DNA of 64,000 nt, from assembly GCA_036874045.1 (NCBI GenBank), contig CM072341.1:8940501-9004500 (forward strand), in the 5' to 3' direction. The stretch is from Cymodocea nodosa. Taxonomy: Eukaryota > Streptophyta > Magnoliopsida > Alismatales > Cymodoceaceae. Shown piece after piece: positions 56,607 through 64,000 of this stretch. The number at the start of each line of letters is the position of its first letter. Positions within the stretch are counted from its first letter, which is position 1. The notes under the pieces are model-generated. The model made no database searches. It was not told the DNA's origin and worked only from the letters and a program-made list of their open reading frames with translations. A program made the position numbers and the translations under genes.

Positions 56607-58861
56607 GAAAAACTTTTTTTTGGTACCCAATGTTGTTGAGGACCAAGTTCATTAAATGCATAATTCTTCTTTTTGTTTAAAAATAGTTTAACATTATCAT
56701 TTATATTCTTATTAGTTGTAAGTACTATTGATTTATCATTAGCTTCATACTCACATATAGCATTATTGCTTTTACAATCATTCTTTTTGTTTTCAGATGT
56801 AGTATAATCAAGACCAAATAGATTTTTATCAGATGTTAATTTATTTTGGTCATGGTCATACATTTCAGTAAGTTCATACCAAGATTTTGTACTTGTATTA
56901 ACATTTTTCGTACATACAAAATCTTTTTCTGCACAAGAATTTTTAGTTTTATCACATGTAGAATGAGTAATTCGTCTAATACCAATGTATTGAATTACAT
57001 GCTTAGGTTTTTGAATTTTCAGTTTATTACAATTGTCTGAAATTTTAGAAACATTAGAAACTAAATTTCCAAAACAAGAAACAAAATTTTTAGAAACATT
57101 TATAGTCATGTTAGAAGTACAATTTGACAAATCACATTGATTTATATTATTACTGCATGATTCATCCCTTGAAGTGCCTACTTCTACATATTTATTACCT
57201 TGTTTCATAATAAAAGGAATTTTAGTCTTAGATTTACTTGAACTGCAACTAATAAATCCTTTATTGGCTTGAGATTCAGGATATTTAAGATAATCAAATC
57301 CTAAGTCAAATTTATAAGACACCGCAGGGGTACTAGTTAGTTTGTCTAACTTAGTTGGACTTAAATTCCATTTCTCAATGGTAGAATTTAAATCTTGCTC
57401 TCTTAGTTTTAATTTATCTATCTCTAATTCAAGTTCATTTTTATTGTTTCTCAACATTTCATTTTCAGATTCTATCTTTAATTTTTCAGCATTTATATTC
57501 TATATTTGTTCATGCAAGATACATTCATTAAATCTAAATTTTTGCAAATCTCTAGCATGATTTTCATTATCACATTTAAACTTTTCTAAAGTAGTAGACA
57601 TGAAACAATTTTCTTCTTCCATAATGGATGAAGATTTTCTAATATTCTTATTTTCGAGTTTACATACTTTAAGTTTTTGTAATAATGCATGATAAGCACA
57701 TAATAATTCATCAAAGTTGAAATCTGAATGACTTTCAGGATCAGATATTACCTTAGACTCATCTACCATGAAGCACACATGAGCAACGTCTTCTAACTCT
57801 TGTTCTCCTTTTGAATGTGGAGATTTTGATGCTGATTCCTTAGATTCAAACTCTTCAGACGTGTCATCCCAAGTGACCTTCAAAGCCTTTTTCTTGTAAA
57901 ACTTTTTTTGAGTTTTCTGAGTCGTCTTCTTCTCATTTGTCCTACTTTGCTTTTCATTTTTCCTCATAGGACAATTTGGAGAAAGATGTCCAGGTTTCTT
58001 ACAATTGTAACATACATACTTTTTGGATGAAGAATTCTTGTTATTCAGTGATTTTGACGTTGAGGGTTTATCATTTTTGTTCCTTTGTTGTTTCCTAGCT
58101 TTCCATGCTTTCTTGAATTTCCTAGTCAGCAAAATCAAATCCTCGTTAGAATCAGTAGATATATCAGAATCTGAATTAATTTCGAAGGCTATTTCTTTCT
58201 TCATTTTTCATTTGTTGTGACTCAGTAATTCATTTAATTGAACTTCATAAGCTGTTAAATTTCCTATAAGTTCATTCATAGTATAAACATTTAAATCTCG
58301 TGATTCCTCAATAGATGTTACTTTCTGAGACCATTTAGAAATTAGGGATCTAAGAATTTTCCTCACCAAATCCTTCTGTTCAAAATTCTTTCCTAAACAT
58401 TTTAAAGAGTTTATGATATCAAGAAATCTGGAAAACATCTCAGAAACATTTTCGTCTTCATGCATCTTAAAGAGTTCATACTTTTGAATCAACATGTTTA
58501 TTTTAGTCTCTTTAACTTGAGAAGTACCTTTATGTGAAACTTCTAATGCATGCCACACCTCATAAGCAGATTTATATGCCGACACTTTACTGAACTGTTC
58601 ATAACTCAATGCACAAAATAAAATATTTAAGCCCTTAGCATTCAGAGTTTCATTTTCTTTTTCAGTAATTGTCTAAGTATTATAAGGAGTAGTTAATGGA
58701 GTATATGGTTTAGAAATCATGAACCACAACTTATGATCTATACTTTGAAGAAAAATAGTCGTCCTATATTTCCAATATTCAAAATGTATTCCATCAAATA
58801 AAGGAGGACGATTAAGATTTTGGGCTTCATATAAAGAAAAATTACCATTTCCAATAGCCAT
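56607..58861 (-). pseudogene. gag: SIRE-type gag, copy 2
   Basis: Copy of 44571-46825 with the same stops; zinc knuckle at 57971-58012. Confidence 0.9.
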
Positions 58862-59045
58862 CTTAGCTTAGATTTTTCAACCTATTTGATTTTAAACAGT
58901 CTATAAGCTTTAAAAAAACTTGAGCCTTAAATCAAGAAAGTTAAATGCATGCTTAGATATGAATGTCTGTTTAAAAACAAGGAAGGCAAAATAAGCAATG
59001 ATATTAAATAAGTTGGTATCGATTTTATATCAAAGATTATTAACA

Positions 59046-59059
59046 AAGTTGTAATACCA
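59046..59059 (-). other. Degenerate primer binding site, copy 2
   Basis: Copy of 47010-47023. Confidence 0.6.
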
Positions 59060-59061
59060 CT

Positions 59062-60017
59062 TGTAGGATCGTATGGCTACACAAGAGGGGGGTGAATTGT
59101 GTATTTTTAATATTTCCTGAAATATAATTGAAACTTTAAAACTCAAAAACAAGTCGAGACATTGTTTTCATAAAATCATTTTTATTCAAGATTTCAATTA
59201 CAATATACAATTCAATTCTCCGCAGAAATTGTAGATGCAATTATAACTTGATACCATGTATCATCTAAACAATTTCATAACTACAAATAGAGAAAACTAA
59301 TTTAAGGAATTTAAAACTTTTCTCCCTGTTTGAGATCTTTCTTTTTCTTCTTTTTCTTCTTCAACAATTCTTTAGTGACGAATATCTTGTCTTTCTCTAC
59401 TTCACCGAATTTGCTTTCACTTGATACTTCAAATCTTCAGCGACATAAATTTAACCTTTTCTACTTCACTAAATTTTCTTCCACTTGAGAGATTTTGCCC
59501 GAAGAGGTGTTTTTGATTTGAAAAAGATTTTTCTTTTGGTGTGTAGGGATGGTTTGATCAACGAGAATTCTCTGCCTTTTATACTGTATCTTTATTTCAT
59601 GCATATCCTTCACGTTTAACCACTACTAGTTTTCCACTTTTCCATGTCTTTTCTTTTTCCTTCATTGAAACACACATGTTCTAACCCATGTTTATATTTC
59701 AAATTTTCTTTAATCATCAGTCCTGGATCTCTGAAAAATTTCTTGCAAAATAAACTTTCTCGTTCAAAAACTTTTCATCAGTGTAATAAGAAGTCATTAC
59801 TTTAATGTTAACTAAACAAGTAATACAAGTATATATATATAACTTAACGTTTCTAACTTAACAAGTTCCTCATGTGCCATTTCACGTGACAAGTACTGTA
59901 GCTAACTCAACGAACTAGCTTAACCTTTCTTTTGGAAGGTTAAACGATAACTCATCGAAAATAGTTTAAGTTTCAGATAGTTACGGATGTAAGTCACCGA
60001 AAAACTCTTTATATTAT
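59062..60017 (-). repeat. 5' LTR of element E, truncated, copy 2
   Basis: Copy of 47026-47981, ending at the second tandem junction, which has the same sequence as the first. Confidence 0.9.
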
Positions 60018-60034
60018 AAGAACCATTGGCAAAG

Positions 60035-61559
60035 TGAAAGGACCTCTAGATTTTGATAATGCAAAAATTAATGTAAGGTTTTGAATTGTATTTATCAAGA
60101 TTAGTCTATACAGCAAAAAGATCAGAAGACAGACAAATCGAAGCAGCAAATAGGTTGTAGTAAATCTCAGAATATGCTGCTGTAGAAAATCGAACAGTTA
60201 AGAATTGTATTTCTCAAGATAAGGAGGATTGAATGATCGGATAGTTAAGGAGTTAACTATCCGGAAGCTTAAAGGACTTTTCGGAAAGTTACAGGTATAA
60301 CTATTCGAAAGTTAAGTCATTCAATAAATCACGTGCAGAAATATAGAACGGAAGCTTAAAGGACTTGTCGGAGAGTTAAATAACTATCTGAGTTTTCTTT
60401 TCGGAGAGTTAGATAACTATTCGAGTTTTTCGGTAAGTTACAGGTATAACTTTCCAGAACTTAAGTCATCCTATTACGCACGTGTAGAATTCCAAAAAGA
60501 AGTTCAAATATGTTTTCGTAGAGTTAGAAAGATAACTATCCAAAATCCTGAAGCGTTTCGGTGAGTTACAGGGATAACCATCCAAAACTTAAGTCATTGA
60601 ATTTCCCATGTGCAGAATTTCAGAAAGAAGCTCAAATATATTTTCAGAGAGTTAGAAAGATAACTATCCGAAATCCTGAAGCGTTTCGGTGAGTTACAAG
60701 GATAACCATTCGAAACTTAAGTCAGCCTTTTATGCACGTGCTGAATTGAAGCAATCGGAAAGTTAACAGAGAGTTACTATAGCCAACTATCCGACAGTTA
60801 TATAACTGTTCAGTAAGTTACAGTTATAATCATCTGATTGAATGTCAGCTCGCAGTAAATATTCTGGAATCCTACCTAGCAGAAAGGTTTAAGTGATCTT
60901 TCGGTGAGTTACAAATATTCTTCGGAGAGTTACATAGCTAACTATCCGAAATGTTAGGAAAATCGGTAAGACATCTTGAAATAACTTTTTGAACGATAAC
61001 TTACCATATTTGGGACTGGAGTCTAATCAAGTACAGTAGAATACATCCATTGGAAGAGAATATGATCGTTACACATGTTAGGTATATATACAAGATAAAG
61101 ACAACAGATTTAAGTAGCGCTTTGCTCATACATATACTTACACCAAGCTCAACAGAAGAAAAGCTTTTAGAGATCAAATCATCTTCAACACTTACAGACT
61201 AAATTTCAGAAGCTCATCACGCATTCAACTCTGCTGTTCACAAGATAGTGTTTACTGAAGTACACGGATTAAAACTTCAGAGAAAGGATTGATTGAAGCT
61301 TCGACAAGGAAGCTCAAGTGAATGGTTAGTTGGTTCTTGCTTAAACCTTAAAGTAAGTGATTGTAAGTTTGCAAGAGTTTAGTGAAGCCCAAGTATCCCT
61401 TGGGGGTAGACTAGCGGTTAGTGGTGAACCACCTAAAAATCTTTGTGTAATTTCCTTTATTGTATGCTTGCTATCACTTTACATTAATCTACTTCTAAAA
61501 GGTTAAGAAACGAATTTTTACCATTCACCCCCCCTCTGGTAAGCCTTAAGGTCCTAACA
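60035..61559 (+). repeat. Solo SIRE-like LTR, copy 3
   Basis: Copy of 35963-37487, with the copy 2 variants. Confidence 0.9.
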
Positions 61560-61564
61560 CAAAG

Positions 61565-62262
61565 ATCATCCTAGAAGAGACGTTAGACCTCCGATTAGAT
61601 ATGGCTACGATAGTTTAGTTGCTTTTGCCTTACAAGTAGTAGTTGAGGTGGAGGATTCTATTGATCCACCTACATATGAAGTTGCAATGAAAGATTCAGA
61701 AGCTGGTCTTTGGATGTCTGCTATGGAGGAGGAATTCCAATCTCTCCATAAGAACAAGACTTGGGAACTGGTGAAACGTCCAAAGAACACAAATATTGTT
61801 GGTTGCAAATGGGTCTATAAGAAGAAGATCGGGACTCAAGGCAACGTAGGTGTGCAGCACAAGGCAAGATTAGTTGCCAAAGGTTATTCACAACGAGAAG
61901 GAGTTGACTTCAATGAGGTATTTGCTCCTATTGTACGTCATACATCTATTAGAATTTTGTTATCTATTGCTGCAGCACATAATTTAGAATTGGAACAGCT
62001 AGATGTAAAGACGACCTTCTTGCATGGTGAGTTAGAAGAAGATATTTGGATGGAACAACCAACAGGGTTTGTGGTGAAAGGTAAATTTGATTGAGTGTGC
62101 AAATTAAATAAGTCATTGTATGGACTTAAATAGTCACCACACCAATGGTACAAGAGGTTTGATGCCTTTATAGTTAAAGTTGATTTTAGATGCAGCAACT
62201 ATGATTCATGTGTATATGTTAAAACACTTGATAAGAATACACAAGTTTATTTGTTATTGTAT
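61565..62262 (+). pseudogene. pol: Tork RT piece, copy 3
   Basis: Copy of 37493-38190 with the same stops. Confidence 0.9.
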
Positions 62263-63964
62263 TGTAGGATCGTATGGCTACACAAGAGGGAGGTGAATTG
62301 TGTATTTTTAATATTTTCTGAAATATAATTGAAACTTTAAAGCTCAAAAACAAGTCGAGACATTGTTTTCATAAAATCATTTTTATTCAAGGTTTCAATT
62401 ATAATATACAATTCAATTCTCCTCAAAAATTGTAGATGCAATTATAACTCGATACCATGTATCATCTAAACAATTTCATAACTACAAACAGAGAAAACTA
62501 ATTTACGGAATTTAAAACTTTTCTCCCTGTTTGAGATCTTTCTTTTTCTTCTTCAGCAATTCTTTAGTGACGAATATCTTGTCTTTCTCTACTTCACCAA
62601 ATTTGCTTTCACTTGATACTTCAAATCTTCAGCGACATAAATTTAACCTTTTCTACTTCACTGAATTTTCTTCCACTTGAGAGATTTTGCCCGAAGAGGT
62701 GTTTTTGATCCCTGAAAAAGATTTTTCTTTTGGTGTGCAGGGATGGTTTGATCAACGAGAATTCTATGCCTTTTATACTGTATCTTCATTTCATGCATAT
62801 CCTTCACGTTTAACCACTACCAGTTTTCCACTTCTCCACGTTTTTTTTTTTTCCTTCATCGAAACACACACGTTCTAACCCACGTTTATATTTCGAATTT
62901 TCTTTAATCATCAGTCCTGGATCTCTGAAAAATTTCCTGCAAAATAAACTTTCTCGTCCAAAAATTTTTCATCAGTGTAATAAGAAGTCGTTACTTTAAT
63001 GTTAACTAAATGAGTAACACAAGTATATATATATAACTTAATGTTTCTAACCTAACGAGTTCTTCATGTGCCATTTCACGTGACAAGTACTGTAGCTAAC
63101 TCAACGAACTAAGTCTGTGGTGTTATGCAAACTCAACGAACCAGCTTAACTTTTCATTTGGAAGGTTAAATGATAACTCACTGAAAACAGTTTAAGTTTC
63201 GGATAGTTACGGATGTAAGTCACCGAAAAACTCTTTATATTATAAAACTAGTGAGACACGTGTCAAGACCTGAAAACATGACTTAAGTTACCTTTCGGAT
63301 AGTTACGATTGTAAGTCTCCGAAAAAAACTTTAACTCATCGATTCAGTAATAAACAAATGTTTTTATAATAAGAATTTTACCACGTGCAAAAATAACAAC
63401 TTAAGTTTATAAAGCTAACCTAATGCGTTGCCTTAGTGTTCAATATAGCAACTCAACGCGTTTAGTTATGTTAACTTAACGAGTTAAACATGTGCACCTC
63501 ACGTGATACAATACAACATTCGTAACTTATAATTTCACCACGTTTATAACACTAACTTAACGAGTTCGTCTCTTCTTTTACTCACTAACTTAACGAGTTA
63601 TCACGTGACCTATTTTAACCTTTAAGCCTCTAACTTAACGAGTTCTCATGTGACCTCTATACAAACAAAACTCTAACTTAACGAGTTGTCTAAACGTGCA
63701 CTGTTCATGATATAAAAGATATAACTTTAAAACATATCATGCTTTTCAATAAAAACACACGTTAACTTAACGTTTAGCTAAATGAGAAATTAATGCAACG
63801 AAACGACTAGTTATTAACTTTAGATCCAATACAGACAAGTATTTATATCAGTTAGCTTTTTCTGTATTAATTGATGATTTTAATTTCTTTTTACAAGGAA
63901 TAGTAATTGAGCAAATATGATTATTTTCATTCAACACACATCATCAAAACAAAAATACTTAACA
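62263..63964 (-). repeat. 3' LTR of element E, copy 3
   Basis: Copy of 38191-39892, followed by the PPT at 63965-63979. ORF3 of this copy would start right of the window. Confidence 0.9.
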
Positions 63965-64000
63965 ATCTCCCCCTTTTTGATGATGACAAAACCATATTAA

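Larger units (their letters stand above)
47982..60017. repeat. 12,036-bp tandem unit, copy 2
   Basis: Exact offset of 12,036 from copy 1. Differences from copy 1 found by eye: 48300 (C for T), 48584 (T for C), 49272 (G for A), 51422 (G for A), 54706 (T for C); all are transitions. Translated frames are otherwise the same as in copy 1. Confidence 0.95.
60018..64000. repeat. 12,036-bp tandem unit, copy 3 (partial)
   Basis: First 3,983 bp of a third unit; it runs off the right edge. At the four sites that separate copies 1 and 2 in this range (60336, 60620, 61308, 63458) copy 3 has the copy 2 base. Confidence 0.95.

Noticed and set aside
35946-64000. Tandem array as a pure assembly artefact
   Set aside because: Cannot be excluded without reads, but variants that separate copy 1 from copies 2 and 3 and a clean joint argue for real duplication; reported as a finding instead.

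Overview
The window is retrotransposon-rich DNA from a flowering plant. The lineages present are plant ones: Athila-type Ty3/gypsy, SIRE/Maximus-type and Tork/Tnt1-type Ty1/copia, plus an F-box/FBA-like protein. I cannot name the species. I see no convincing free-standing host gene, tRNA, rRNA or CRISPR array. Nearly every coding stretch is a decayed retroelement gene. Family assignments come from motifs read by eye; no database search was run.

Layout as a nested stack. (1) 1-3461, + strand: SIRE-type gag, protease and integrase, entering from the left edge. (2) Into it went Athila-like element A on the - strand, now in pieces: 3462-9057 (3' LTR with an 850-bp tandem duplication, PPT, spacer, 3' half of an F-box gene) and 24480-29817 (gag capsid gene and an extra gene called ORF3 here). 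(3) Into A's F-box gene went a second member of the same family in the opposite direction, element B, 9058-24087 (+). B has a 5' LTR, PBS, gag zinc-knuckle region, protease, RT/RNase H with the integrase core deleted, ORF3, the gag capsid gene, an F-box gene, PPT and a truncated 3' LTR. (4) A was also hit by a solo LTR (26315-27940, TSD TGGCT), by a second LTR of that family now cut to 390 bp (24084-24474), and at 29818 by a SIRE-type element (5' LTR, PBS, gag). (5) A Tork-type element (32752-38190) sits in that gag. It was in turn hit by a solo SIRE-like LTR (35963-37487, TSD CAAAG) and, just before the expected YVDD motif of RT, by a - strand SIRE-type element (38191-47981) that has ORF3 but no RT. 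(6) 35946-47981, 12,036 bp, is repeated head to tail: a second full copy at 47982-60017 and a third running off the right edge.

The unusual biology lies in elements A and B and in what they share with the SIRE elements. The gypsy family carries an F-box gene just before its PPT. It also has its gag capsid domain downstream of pol and ORF3, while the zinc-knuckle part of gag stays at the 5' end. The order ORF3, gag, F-box is found in both A and B. The same ORF3 and the same spacer module occur in the copia (SIRE) element, and a U3 cassette rich in ACGTG and AACGAGTT motifs is shared between gypsy and copia LTRs. Hairpin-forming repeats of the type CGTTGAGTTA-N4-TAACTCAACG lie in LTRs and between the B cassettes. 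Together this suggests exchange of modules between retroelement superfamilies and a gypsy element with captured cargo. Most internal stops lie at Gln or Trp codons, as expected from decay of methylated DNA.
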